A stretch of DNA of 64,000 nt from Nocardia neocaledoniensis. Its GTDB lineage: Bacteria; Actinomycetota; Actinomycetes; Mycobacteriales; Mycobacteriaceae. The position numbers and the translations under genes were made by a program. Below are positions 1 to 11,186 of the stretch, piece after piece. The notes under the pieces were generated by a model that worked only from the letters and a program-made list of their open reading frames with translations, ran no database searches and was not told the origin of the DNA. Position 1 is the first letter of the stretch. Each line of letters starts with the position of its first letter. Where the stretch lies: contig NZ_QGTL01000009.1 in assembly GCF_003182135.1 (NCBI RefSeq), forward strand, positions 246,545 through 310,544, given 5' to 3'.

Positions 1-413
1 GCCGCGACACAGCAGAAGCTCAGGATCGACATGATCGGGGTGTTGTCGGCGTACCCGTACCGCGGCTGCGGCCCCGGCGGGGGAACCTGCGCCGGATAGC
101 GCGGCGCGCCGTAGCTCACCGGGCCGGGGACCGGATAGACGGGCTGATACACCGGTGGCGGCGGCGGGTACGGCGGCAGCTCGACCGGCGGCGCGGGCCG
201 CTCGAGCCCGGCCCACGGCGCCTCGGCCCGCGCCGGACCCGGCGGCGGCGTCACCGGCGGGGCGGGCGGCGGCTCGACCGGCGGCGGCTCGACCGGCGGC
301 AGCTCGCGCGGGGGCAGGTCGTCGGTCCACATCTTCTGGGTCGGCTGCGCGGGCGGCGCGTCCTGCGGCCGGTCCTTGCCCAGCTCGACCCGCCGTTCCG
401 GTTCGTTGTCCAT
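1..413 (-). CDS. Proline-rich membrane protein, DUF4190-like (3' part cut by window edge)
   Basis: The frame opens with ATG at 413 (MDNEPERRVELGKDRP) and is still open at base 1, so about 137 codons are visible. Residues 25-125 are dominated by proline-glutamate and proline-tyrosine runs such as LPPVEPPPVEPPP. The last visible residues (IMSILSFCCVA) start a hydrophobic stretch. A cytosolic proline-rich arm followed by a short membrane domain is the usual layout of actinobacterial DUF4190-type proteins. That family call is inferred, because the diagnostic membrane part lies outside the window. The gene lies downstream of prs on the same strand, beyond a terminator. Confidence 0.6.
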   Translation of the reverse strand, partial: MDNEPERRVELGKDRPQDAPPAQPTQKMWTDDLPPRELPPVEPPPVEPPPAPPVTPPPGPARAEAPWAGLERPAPPVELPPYPPPPPVYQPVYPVPGPVSYGAPRYPAQVPPPGPQPRYGYADNTPIMSILSFCCVA

Positions 414-468
414 GGTGTCCCCCTCCGATGCCCTGGCCTCCATGACTACCACGCCCCGGCCCCGCGGA

Positions 469-510
469 CCAGAAACGGCCCCTCAGCTGCTGCCGAGGGG
501 CCGTTCCTGG
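469..510 (-). terminator. Rho-independent-like hairpin after prs
   Basis: A perfect 11-bp stem (474-484 with 495-505, AACGGCCCCTC) with a 10-nt loop can be extended by CCAG/CTGG outside one mismatch. It begins about 12 nt beyond the prs stop codon, so it most likely ends the glmU-prs transcript. Confidence 0.8.
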
Positions 511-521
511 TGGATGTCAGC

Positions 522-1502
522 TCACGCGTTGCCGTTGAACAGCCCGGTGACCGAGCCGTTCTCGAAGACCTCGCGGATGGTGCGCGCCAGCAGCGGCGCG
601 ATCGACAGCACGGTCAGCGTGGGGAACTTCTTCTCCTCGCTGATCGGCAGGGTGTTGGTGATGACGACCTCGCGCGCGCCGCAGTTGGCCAGGCGCTCGG
701 CGGCCGGGTCGCTCAGCACGCCGTGCGTGGCGGCGATGATGACGTCACCGGCCCCGGCCTCCTTGAGGACCTTGACCGCGCCGGCGATGGTGCCGCCGGT
801 GTCGATCATGTCGTCGATCAGCACGCAGGTGCGGCCTTCGACGTCACCGACGACGCGGTTGGACTTCACCTGGTTGGGCACCAGCGGGTCGCGGGTCTTG
901 TGGATGAACGCCAGCGGCGTGCCGCCCAGCGAGTCGGCCCACTTCTCGGCGACCTTCACGCGGCCCGCGTCGGGGGAGACGACGGCCAGGTTGTCCGAGG
1001 GGTAGTTGGTGCGGATGTACTCCGAGAGCTGCACCAGCGCGTGCATGTGATCGACCGGGCCGTCGAAGAAGCCCTGGATCTGATCGGTGTGCAGGTCGAC
1101 GGTGATGATGCGGTCGGCGCCCGCGGTCTTGAGCAGGTCGGCGACGAGGCGGGCCGAGATCGGCTCGCGGCCGCGGTGCTTCTTGTCCTGGCGCGCGTAC
1201 GGGTAGAACGGCAGCACGGCGGTGATGCGCTTGGCCGAACCGCGCTTGAGCGCGTCGATCATGATGAGCTGTTCCATCAGCCACTGGTTCAGCGGGGCGG
1301 GGAAGCTCTGCAGCACGAAGGCGTCGGAACCGCGCACCGACTCCTCGAACCGCACGAAGATCTCGCCGTTGGCGAAGTCGCGCGCGGTCTGCGGGGTGAT
1401 GTCGACGTCCAGTTCCTTGGCGACCTGCTCGGCCAGCTCAGGATGTGACCGGCCGGCGAAGAGCATCAAGTTCTTCTGGTTGTCGATCGAGAACGCGGTC
1501 AC
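522..1502 (-). CDS. prs: Ribose-phosphate pyrophosphokinase (PRPP synthetase)
   Basis: This 326-residue cytosolic enzyme makes 5-phosphoribosyl-1-pyrophosphate from ribose 5-phosphate and ATP, feeding purine, pyrimidine, histidine, tryptophan, NAD and decaprenyl-arabinose synthesis. Visible family signatures are FPYARQDKKHRGREPISA (about residues 99-116), VDLHTDQIQGFF (about 136-147) and the PRPP-binding loop VLIDDMIDTGGT (about 228-239). Length is normal for class I enzymes. The start is GTG at 1502, and it overlaps the glmU stop codon by four bases (GTGA), which suggests translational coupling. The glmU-prs pair is the same as in Mycobacterium tuberculosis (Rv1018c-Rv1017c, from recall). 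Confidence 0.97.
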   Translation of the reverse strand: MTAFSIDNQKNLMLFAGRSHPELAEQVAKELDVDITPQTARDFANGEIFVRFEESVRGSDAFVLQSFPAPLNQWLMEQLIMIDALKRGSAKRITAVLPFYPYARQDKKHRGREPISARLVADLLKTAGADRIITVDLHTDQIQGFFDGPVDHMHALVQLSEYIRTNYPSDNLAVVSPDAGRVKVAEKWADSLGGTPLAFIHKTRDPLVPNQVKSNRVVGDVEGRTCVLIDDMIDTGGTIAGAVKVLKEAGAGDVIIAATHGVLSDPAAERLANCGAREVVITNTLPISEEKKFPTLTVLSIAPLLARTIREVFENGSVTGLFNGNA

Positions 1503-2989
1503 TGCTGGTTGCCATCCTTTTGCTCGATTGTCTGATCAGACGTCTCGTTTGCCGCGATGGCCTCCGCCGCCGCGCGCGCCGCAGCGGTTCCTGGACGGTA
1601 ACGCTGCACCCAGTTCTCAATGATGCGCTGTGGCCCACCTGACACCGCCAGTGCCCCCGGTGGAACGCTCCTACGCAGTACAGTACCCGCCCCGGTATAG
1701 GCGCCGTCACCCACGGTGACCGGGGCGATGAACATGGTGTCGCTACCGGTCCGCACATGGGAACCGACCACGGTGTGGTGCTTGTTCACGCCGTCATAGT
1801 TGACGAAAACGCTGGAAGCGCCGATGTTGCTGTACTCGCCGATCGTCGCGTCACCGACATAGGTCAGGTGCGGGACCTTCGAGTGCGCGCCGATCGACGC
1901 GTTCTTGGTTTCGACGAAGGCGCCGAGTTTGCCCTCGTCGCCGACGACCGTGCCCGGCCGCAGGTAGCTGAACGGGCCGATGGTCGCGCCGTCGCCGATC
2001 TCGGCGCGCTCGCCGTGCGTGCGGACGACGCTCGCGCCGGCGCCGACGACCACGTCGGTGAGCGTGGTGTCCGGCCCGATCTCCGCGTCCTCGCCGATGT
2101 GGGTCTCGCCGAACAGCTGGGTGCCCGGCCGCAGCACGGCGTCGCGGCCGATCCGCACGCTCGCGTCGATCCAGGTCGTCGCCGGGTCGATGATGGTGAC
2201 CCCGGCGCGCATGTGCCGCTCGAGGATGTACCGGTTCAGGGTGGCGCCCGCCTGGGACAGCTGCACCCGGTCGTTGACGCCGGTCACCTTGTTGGAGTCG
2301 ATCAGCCGCGCGCCGTGCACCGGATGCCCGGCCTCGCGGGCCAGCCGCAGCACATCGGTCAGGTACAGCTCGTGCTGGGCGTTGGCGGTGGACAGCCGCC
2401 CGATCATGGTGCGCAGCACCGAGGCGTCGAAGGCGTAGACGCCGGAGTTGACCTCTTTGATCTTGGCCTGGGCGGGTGTGGCGTCGGCGTGCTCGACGAT
2501 CTCGGCGACCTGACCGTCCTCGTCGCGCACGATCCGGCCGTAGCCGTTGGCGTCGTCGGGGACGAACGTGAGCACGGTGACGGCGGGCCGCTCGGAATAG
2601 CTGCGGTGCTCGTCGAGCAGGGCCGCGAGGGTGTGCCCGTCGAGCAGCGGGACATCGGCCGAGGTGACCAGCAGGTCGCCGTCGAAGTCCGTTGGCACCG
2701 AGCCGAGCGCGCACTGCACGGCGTGGCCGGTACCGAGCTGCTCCTCCTGGACCGCGCAGACGATCTCGCGACCGAGTTCCTTGCCGACCTCGCCGACCGC
2801 GGCGGTGACCTTCTCGCGGTCGTGGCCGACGACGGTGATCAGGTGCGTCGGATCGATCTCCGCGGCGGCGTGCAGCGCGTGCGAGAGCATCGAGCGACCG
2901 GCCAGGGGATGCAGCACTTTCGGGGTCTTCGACCGCATTCGCGTCCCAGCACCTGCTGCGAGAACGACGACGGCGGTCTGCGGTGGCAT
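1499..2989 (-). CDS. glmU: Bifunctional N-acetylglucosamine-1-phosphate uridyltransferase / glucosamine-1-phosphate acetyltransferase
   Basis: GlmU acetylates glucosamine 1-phosphate and then couples it to UTP, giving UDP-GlcNAc for peptidoglycan. The N-terminal uridyltransferase domain shows LAAGAGTRMRSKTPKVLHPL (about residues 9-28). The C-terminal half is a left-handed beta-helix with many hexapeptide repeats and the acetyltransferase signature PHLTYVGDATIGEYSNIG. I chose ATG at 2989, giving 496 residues, because GAGGGAG lies just upstream. An in-frame start 26 codons further out would run towards the tRNA and has no support. The C-terminal tail after the last repeat is polar (ETSDQTIEQKDGNQQ). 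Confidence 0.96.
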   Translation of the reverse strand: MPPQTAVVVLAAGAGTRMRSKTPKVLHPLAGRSMLSHALHAAAEIDPTHLITVVGHDREKVTAAVGEVGKELGREIVCAVQEEQLGTGHAVQCALGSVPTDFDGDLLVTSADVPLLDGHTLAALLDEHRSYSERPAVTVLTFVPDDANGYGRIVRDEDGQVAEIVEHADATPAQAKIKEVNSGVYAFDASVLRTMIGRLSTANAQHELYLTDVLRLAREAGHPVHGARLIDSNKVTGVNDRVQLSQAGATLNRYILERHMRAGVTIIDPATTWIDASVRIGRDAVLRPGTQLFGETHIGEDAEIGPDTTLTDVVVGAGASVVRTHGERAEIGDGATIGPFSYLRPGTVVGDEGKLGAFVETKNASIGAHSKVPHLTYVGDATIGEYSNIGASSVFVNYDGVNKHHTVVGSHVRTGSDTMFIAPVTVGDGAYTGAGTVLRRSVPPGALAVSGGPQRIIENWVQRYRPGTAAARAAAEAIAANETSDQTIEQKDGNQQ

Positions 2990-3081
2990 GGATCTCCCTC
3001 GGCTGCCTGTCAGCGAGTGTGCTGTGGCGGGTTCGGTCGGTGATGGTGCGGGCCGACGATACGTCACTGTGTGTCCGTGTG

Positions 3082-3152
3082 CTCCGCCGCCAGGACTCGA
3101 ACCTGAACTATCTGAACCAAAATCAGAGGTGCTGCCATTACACTACGGCGGA
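3082..3152 (-). tRNA. tRNA-Gln (anticodon TTG)
   Basis: Read on the minus strand, the 71-nt sequence folds as a complete cloverleaf: acceptor TCCGCCG with CGGCGGA, anticodon stem TCTGA/TCAGA around loop TTTTGGT, and T-arm CAGGTTCGAGTCCTG. Anticodon TTG reads CAA (Gln). No CCA is encoded. It lies about 90 nt upstream of glmU on the same strand, so the two may share transcription. Confidence 0.93.
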
Positions 3153-3338
3153 TCGCCACACCAGTGGGCCGTCAGAGCCCACCACTGTGCTACGGCACGG
3201 CCATGATCCTCGCACACGATCCACCGAAGCGGCGAATCTTGCCGCTGCCTGTCGCGGCCGCCGTCAGGGCCCGTTGTTAGCCTTCTGGAACGCACGTACA
3301 GATCTCGTGAACCGAATCGTGGAGAGGCGGGGGACTAC

Positions 3339-4004
3339 ATGTCGTCTACGGAGTCCGGGCGGACCAGTAGGCCGAGGATGACGGGTACGCAGCGGCGGCA
3401 GCAGCTGATCGAGATCGGTCGCGCGTTGTTCGCCGAGCGCGGGTATGACGCGACATCGATCGAGGAGATCGCGCAGCGCGCCCAGGTCTCCAAGCCGGTG
3501 GTCTACGAGCACTTCGGCGGCAAGGAGGGCCTCTACGCGGTGGTCGTCGACCGCGAGATGTCGATGCTGCTGGACATGATCACCTCCTCGCTCACCCGCA
3601 ATCGCTCGCGGGTACGGCTCGAGCAGGTGGCCCTGGCGCTGCTCACCTACATCGAGGAGCGCACCGACGGTTTCCGGATCCTGGTCCGCGACCAGCCGGC
3701 GGTGAACGCCGACGGACGGTATTCGAGCCTGCTCAACGAGGCTGTCAACCAGGTCGCGCATCTGCTCGCCGGCGATTTCGCGCGCCGTGATCTGGACACC
3801 GAGCTCGCCCCGCTCTACGCGCAGGCGCTCGTCGGCATGGTCTCGACCGCCGCGACGTGGTGGCTCGACGAGCGCACGCCGCCGAAAGAAGTGGTCGCGG
3901 CGCATCTGGTGAATCTGTGCTGGAACGGATTGAGCCACTTGGAAGCCGAACCGGGCCTCAGCTCCGAATGGAATACCGGGCAGTCGGGCGCGTCGACGGG
4001 GTAA
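3339..4004 (+). CDS. TetR/AcrR-family regulator (Rv1019-like)
   Basis: A 221-residue regulator with an N-terminal TetR helix-turn-helix at about residues 20-65 (ERGYDATSIEEIAQRAQVSK, then PVVYEHFGGKEGLYAVVV). The C-terminal ligand/dimer domain is typical in length. ATG at 3339 follows GGAGAGGCGGGGG. Position between glmU/tRNA-Gln and mfd matches Rv1019 of M. tuberculosis (from recall), so orthology is likely. The ligand and target genes are unknown. The acidic-polar C-terminus after residue 205 is unlikely to be functional core. Confidence 0.88.
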   Translation: MSSTESGRTSRPRMTGTQRRQQLIEIGRALFAERGYDATSIEEIAQRAQVSKPVVYEHFGGKEGLYAVVVDREMSMLLDMITSSLTRNRSRVRLEQVALALLTYIEERTDGFRILVRDQPAVNADGRYSSLLNEAVNQVAHLLAGDFARRDLDTELAPLYAQALVGMVSTAATWWLDERTPPKEVVAAHLVNLCWNGLSHLEAEPGLSSEWNTGQSGASTG

Positions 4005-4174
4005 CCGGACGATTGCGTCCGCTGCCTCGGCGAATCCAGGATTCGGCTGCCGTGTGTCGGCCTGGTGGTACGGTTCACCCATCCTTTTGGGTGCTGCCGG
4101 GCGGTATGTCGATCAAACTTCTTCGATGTCGGTCTACTTCAGGATGGCTGGATTTTGGATGACAGGCGGATCTG

Positions 4175-4822
4175 ATGGCTAGGCAAGCGCGCGCGGAGAT
4201 CACCCGCGACTCGGTTCTCGCAGGCGCTGCCGATGTCTTTCTCCGTTTGGGCTACGCCAACGCGAGCCTCAGCGAAATCATCGCGCAGTCCAATGTGACC
4301 AAGGGCGCCTTGTACTTTCACTTCGGCTCCAAAGAGGAGCTGGCGCGGGCGGTGGTCGATCAGGGCAACGAGCGCCTCGTCGGTTCCTGCCAGGGATTCT
4401 TCGATTCCCGGGTGCCCGCGCTGGAGGCGTGCATCGGCATCACGTATGTGGTGGCCGACCTGTCGATGAACGATCCGATGGTCGGGGCGATGCTCAAGCT
4501 CACCCACCAGATCGGTGACTACCGCGGCGCCGCGGGCGACAACATCGCCAAGGTGTGGAGCGAGACGTACCGGGTGCTGGCCGAGCGGGCCATCGCGCAG
4601 GGCGATCTGCACGCCGACCTCGATGCCGAGATGGTCGGCCTGCTGCTGCACGAGCTCACCGCGGGCGTGCACATCGTGGCCGTCGGCACCGAGTCGATGG
4701 ATCAGATGGCGGCCAGGATGGAACGCGCCTGGTACTTCCTGCTGCCCTCGATCGTGCCGACGGAGAAGCTGTCGTACTTCCGCGGGTTCGCGGCGCGGCG
4801 CCTGCGCCGCTACGTGGTCTAG
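4175..4822 (+). CDS. TetR-family regulator resembling gamma-butyrolactone receptors
   Basis: A 215-residue protein whose first 60 residues (MARQARAEITRDSVL, LGYANASLSEIIAQSNVTKG, ALYFHFGSKEELARAV) follow the ScbR/ArpA-type consensus more closely than general TetR proteins. The C-terminal domain is full length. Those receptors sense diffusible butyrolactones and usually control specialised metabolism or antibiotic resistance. That role is inferred here, since no AfsA-type synthase is in the window. The start ATG has only a weak upstream GGCGGA. The upstream gap holds one half-site-like motif (4099-4109). Confidence 0.82.
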   Translation: MARQARAEITRDSVLAGAADVFLRLGYANASLSEIIAQSNVTKGALYFHFGSKEELARAVVDQGNERLVGSCQGFFDSRVPALEACIGITYVVADLSMNDPMVGAMLKLTHQIGDYRGAAGDNIAKVWSETYRVLAERAIAQGDLHADLDAEMVGLLLHELTAGVHIVAVGTESMDQMAARMERAWYFLLPSIVPTEKLSYFRGFAARRLRRYVV

Positions 4823-4826
4823 CCGG

Positions 4827-5450
4827 TCAGACGCTGCGGTCGGTGGCGAGCACGGCGCGCACGTCCGCGTCGGCGCCGCTCGCCTCGATCCGCACCTCGT
4901 CGCGCCCGAACGCGTGCAGCAGCAGCTCGGAGGGCTTGCCGGTGAGCACCACCGGCTCGCCCGCCCCGCGATGGGCGGTGATCCGCTCGCCGGCCGGGTT
5001 CGCCAGCACGAGGGCGACCGGTGACTTGCGATAGGACCCGCGCGCGATCGCGCGCAGCGCCGACCACAGCCGCGCCTCGTCGGCGGGGGCCAATTCCCGT
5101 GGCTCCCAACCCGGTTCGGCCCTGCGGACGTCCTCGTGATGGACGAACATCTCGGTGAGATTGGCGAACGCGTCGACGGGGCGCAGCGGCGACCACCACG
5201 GCGGGCCGGTGCGGACCAGCTCGGCCAGCTCGGCGAACGGCCGCTGCGCGATCTTGTCCTGCGCCGCCTCGAGGTACCCAGCCAGCGGCTTGACCAGGAT
5301 GCCCAGCGAGGCGTCGGGGCGGCGTTCGCGAACCACCAGGTGCGCGGCCAGGTCGTGCACCGTCCAGGTGCCGCACAGCGTGGGCGCCGACGGCCCCGCT
5401 TCGATCATCGTCGCCACCAGGGCGTGGCGTTCCCGCTGAGCCAGACTCAC
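4827..5450 (-). CDS. DinB/MDMPI-fold protein, TIGR03085-like
   Basis: A 207-residue protein starting MSLAQRERHALVATMIEAGP. The segment TLCGTWTVHDLAAHLVVRER (about residues 24-43) is the metal-site region of the mycothiol-dependent maleylpyruvate isomerase / DinB fold. The length and the C-terminal sequence (LTGKPSELLLHAFGRDEVRI) fit the actinobacterial TIGR03085 group, whose reaction is not known. It is convergent with the TetR gene at 4175, separated by 4 bp. The GTG start lacks a clear ribosome site, but TACCGT stands exactly 7 nt before it, which suggests a leaderless transcript. Confidence 0.75.
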   Translation of the reverse strand: MSLAQRERHALVATMIEAGPSAPTLCGTWTVHDLAAHLVVRERRPDASLGILVKPLAGYLEAAQDKIAQRPFAELAELVRTGPPWWSPLRPVDAFANLTEMFVHHEDVRRAEPGWEPRELAPADEARLWSALRAIARGSYRKSPVALVLANPAGERITAHRGAGEPVVLTGKPSELLLHAFGRDEVRIEASGADADVRAVLATDRSV

Positions 5451-5578
5451 GACCTCGACGGTACGCGCGCTCGGCGGCGATCGCCGCCCTGAGGTGGGAA
5501 AGGAGGCGTGCGGAGACGTGTCGGAGCCGGTGATTAGACTTCGACGCGGAACATCCCGTCTGCGTATCAGGAGCGTTC

Positions 5579-9189
<3,611 letters not shown>

Positions 9190-9190
<1 letters not shown>

Positions 9191-9897
9191 TGGGCGAGCC
9201 GAGCGAGGCCGCCGACACCGCCGTGGTCGCGGCGGGCCTGGCCGGCGCGGTCGAGGTGATGGACCGGCTGTGGAACTTCGGCGGCTGGGAGACCACCCAG
9301 ACCCACGACTCGCTGCGCCCGTACCTGCTCGAGGAGACCTACGAACTGCTCGACGCCATCCAGACCGGCGACTACGAGACGATCAAGGAGGAACTCGGCG
9401 ACCTGCTGCTGCAGGTGCTGTTCCACTCCCGGATCGCCGAAGCGGCAGGCGAATTCACCGTCGAGGAGGTGGCGGCGACGCTGGTGGACAAGCTCGTCCA
9501 CCGGAGCCCACACCTCGTCGCCGCGGATCTGCCCGCGGGCACCTCGGTGACCGACAAGATCGCCGCGCAGGAAAAGGCTTGGGAGGAGCGCAAATCCGCC
9601 GAGAAGTCGCGCCGCTCGTGCCTGGACGGCATCGCCATGGCCCAGCCCGCCCTCGCCCTGGCGGAGAAGGTCCGCGCGCGCAGTGCGCGCGCCGGTCTGC
9701 CCGACGACCTGATTCCCGACACCCTGCGCGTGATCGAGCTCGGTGGACCGGAATCCGCCGAGGAACGGCTGCGCAAGGCCACCCTGGACTTCGCGGCCGC
9801 GATCCGGGCCGCCGAGGACGCCGCGGAAACCGCACGTGGGGAGCGGCTCCCGCTGTCCGCGCGGGAGTGGCGGGAGTTTTGGTTACCGGTCAGCTAA
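9190..9897 (+). CDS. mazG: Nucleoside triphosphate pyrophosphohydrolase MazG
   Basis: MazG hydrolyses (often damaged) nucleoside triphosphates to monophosphates and pyrophosphate. The catalytic acidic pattern EExxE-n-ExxD is present as YLLEETYELLDAI followed by EELGDLLLQVLFHSRIAEAA (about residues 45-80). The ATG overlaps the mfd stop in TGATG, so the two genes are translationally coupled. The protein has 235 residues: the catalytic domain plus a second, more divergent helical half. No domain is missing. Confidence 0.93.
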
Positions 9898-10044
9898 CGG
9901 CCGGTCTGCGGCTGAGACGTTGCTGAGATCTGACGGACAATCGTGCGCGAGCCAGCGGGCAAGTGGCACACCGCTTTAGACTCGGGGTGGGCTCGCCGTC
10001 CGACGGCGTGCGCAGGATGTCCGACGATCGTCGAGGTGAGGTAG

Positions 10045-10524
10045 ATGGCAACAGAAGTCGAACCGGCAGGGCAGGCGAACATGACTGATCATCCCGAGCT
10101 CGACGTGTTGCCGGTGTGGCCACAGGAGACCATCGCGGTGCTGGTGACGACCGATCCGGCCCCGCACGCCATCCCGGTGTCGTGGCCGGTCCGCGCGGGC
10201 GACCGGCGGATCCTGATCAGCCTCAAGTCCGACCGCGGCTCGCTGGCCCGGCTGCGGGCGCAGCCGGAGGTGGCGCTGCTGATCCTGGGCGGTGGCAATG
10301 TCGCGCTGTGCGCGCGGGGCCGGGCGAAGGTGATCGCCGAGCAGATGCCCGACGCCCAGGACTACACCGCGGTGCAGCTGGACGTCGACGTGATCGACGA
10401 TCACCGGCAGTCGGCCTTCGCGGTGGATCGCGGGATCCAGCGCACGGTGCTCGACGAAACCGAACTGCGTGCGCTCGAAGGTCGCGTCGAGACGCTGCGC
10501 TCCTGGACCGAGAAAGGAAACTGA
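10045..10524 (+). CDS. PPOX-class (pyridoxamine 5'-phosphate oxidase-like) split-barrel protein
   Basis: A 159-residue protein with the split-barrel FMN/F420-binding pattern: IAVLVTTDPAPHAIPVSWPV (about residues 30-49), then LISLKSDRGSLARLRAQPEV and VALLILGGGNVALCARGRAK. The start follows GAGGTGAGGTAG. It ends 4 bp before terD and is probably co-transcribed with it. These proteins bind flavin, F420 or heme-derived cofactors. The residues visible here do not tell which, so no reaction is assigned. Confidence 0.78.
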   Translation: MATEVEPAGQANMTDHPELDVLPVWPQETIAVLVTTDPAPHAIPVSWPVRAGDRRILISLKSDRGSLARLRAQPEVALLILGGGNVALCARGRAKVIAEQMPDAQDYTAVQLDVDVIDDHRQSAFAVDRGIQRTVLDETELRALEGRVETLRSWTEKGN

Positions 10525-10528
10525 ACAC

Positions 10529-11104
10529 ATGACCGTCACCCTCGCCAAGGGCGGCAACGTCTCGCTGTCGAAGCAGACCGACAATCTCACCAAGGTGGCC
10601 GTCGGTCTGGGCTGGGACGTGCGCACCACGACCGGCGCCGATCACGACCTCGACGCCAGCGCGCTGGCGACCGGCGCCAACCTGAAGGTGCTCTCCGACC
10701 AGCACTTCGTCTTCTACAACAACCTGCGCTCGCCGGAGGGCACCATCGAGCACACCGGTGACAACCTCACCGGCGCGGGCGACGGTGACGACGAGGTGAT
10801 CAATGTCGACCTCGCGGCCACGCCGCCGACGATCACCAACATCTTCTTCCCGGTGTCGATCCACGACGCCCAGGCCCGCGGCCAGTCCTTCGGGCAGATC
10901 CGCAACGCCTACATCCGCGTCACCGACGCCAACACCGGCGTCGAGCTGGCGCGCTACGACCTGTCCGAGGACGCGTCCACCGAGACCGCGATGGTCTTCG
11001 GCGAGCTCTACCGGCACAACAACGAGTGGAAGTTCCGCGCCATCGGCCAGGGCTACGCCTCCGGCCTGGCCGGCATCGCCAGGGACTACGGCGTCAACAT
11101 CTAG
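10529..11104 (+). CDS. TerD-family calcium-binding stress protein
   Basis: A 191-residue single TerD domain. Acidic calcium-site segments are intact: DHDLDASAL near residue 40 and DNLTGAGDGDDEVINVDL near 72-89. ATG at 10529 is preceded by AGAAAGGAAAC. TerD proteins accompany tellurite, phage and chemical-stress resistance, and their biochemical role is still unclear. This copy is a close relative of the TerD parts at 40427 and 63430 but has no N-terminal extension, so it is probably the ancestral chromosomal paralogue. A hairpin follows the stop. Confidence 0.93.
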   Translation: MTVTLAKGGNVSLSKQTDNLTKVAVGLGWDVRTTTGADHDLDASALATGANLKVLSDQHFVFYNNLRSPEGTIEHTGDNLTGAGDGDDEVINVDLAATPPTITNIFFPVSIHDAQARGQSFGQIRNAYIRVTDANTGVELARYDLSEDASTETAMVFGELYRHNNEWKFRAIGQGYASGLAGIARDYGVNI

Positions 11105-11110
11105 GCGTCC

Positions 11111-11140
11111 GCCGCTCGCGCGCCGGTGCGCTCGAGCGGC
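11111..11140 (+). terminator. Hairpin after terD
   Basis: GCCGCTCG (11111-11118) pairs with CGAGCGGC (11133-11140) around a GC-rich loop, seven bases after the terD stop. No T-run follows, as is common in high-GC actinomycetes. Confidence 0.55.
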
Positions 11141-11186
11141 GAAAGTCGGTGGTCCGCGATGACGACGGCGCTGTACGCTGCCCGGC

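Noticed and set aside
155..445. Ala/Arg/Pro-rich plus-strand frame at the left edge
   Set aside because: It is the complement of the proline-rich protein on the minus strand.
1757..3043. 428-codon plus-strand frame opposite glmU
   Set aside because: Composition of an antisense shadow, and glmU is complete and conserved on the other strand.
4088..4109. Full ArpA/ScbR-type operator before the second TetR gene
   Set aside because: Only the right half-site matches; the left half is poor, so it is mentioned only as a weak hint.
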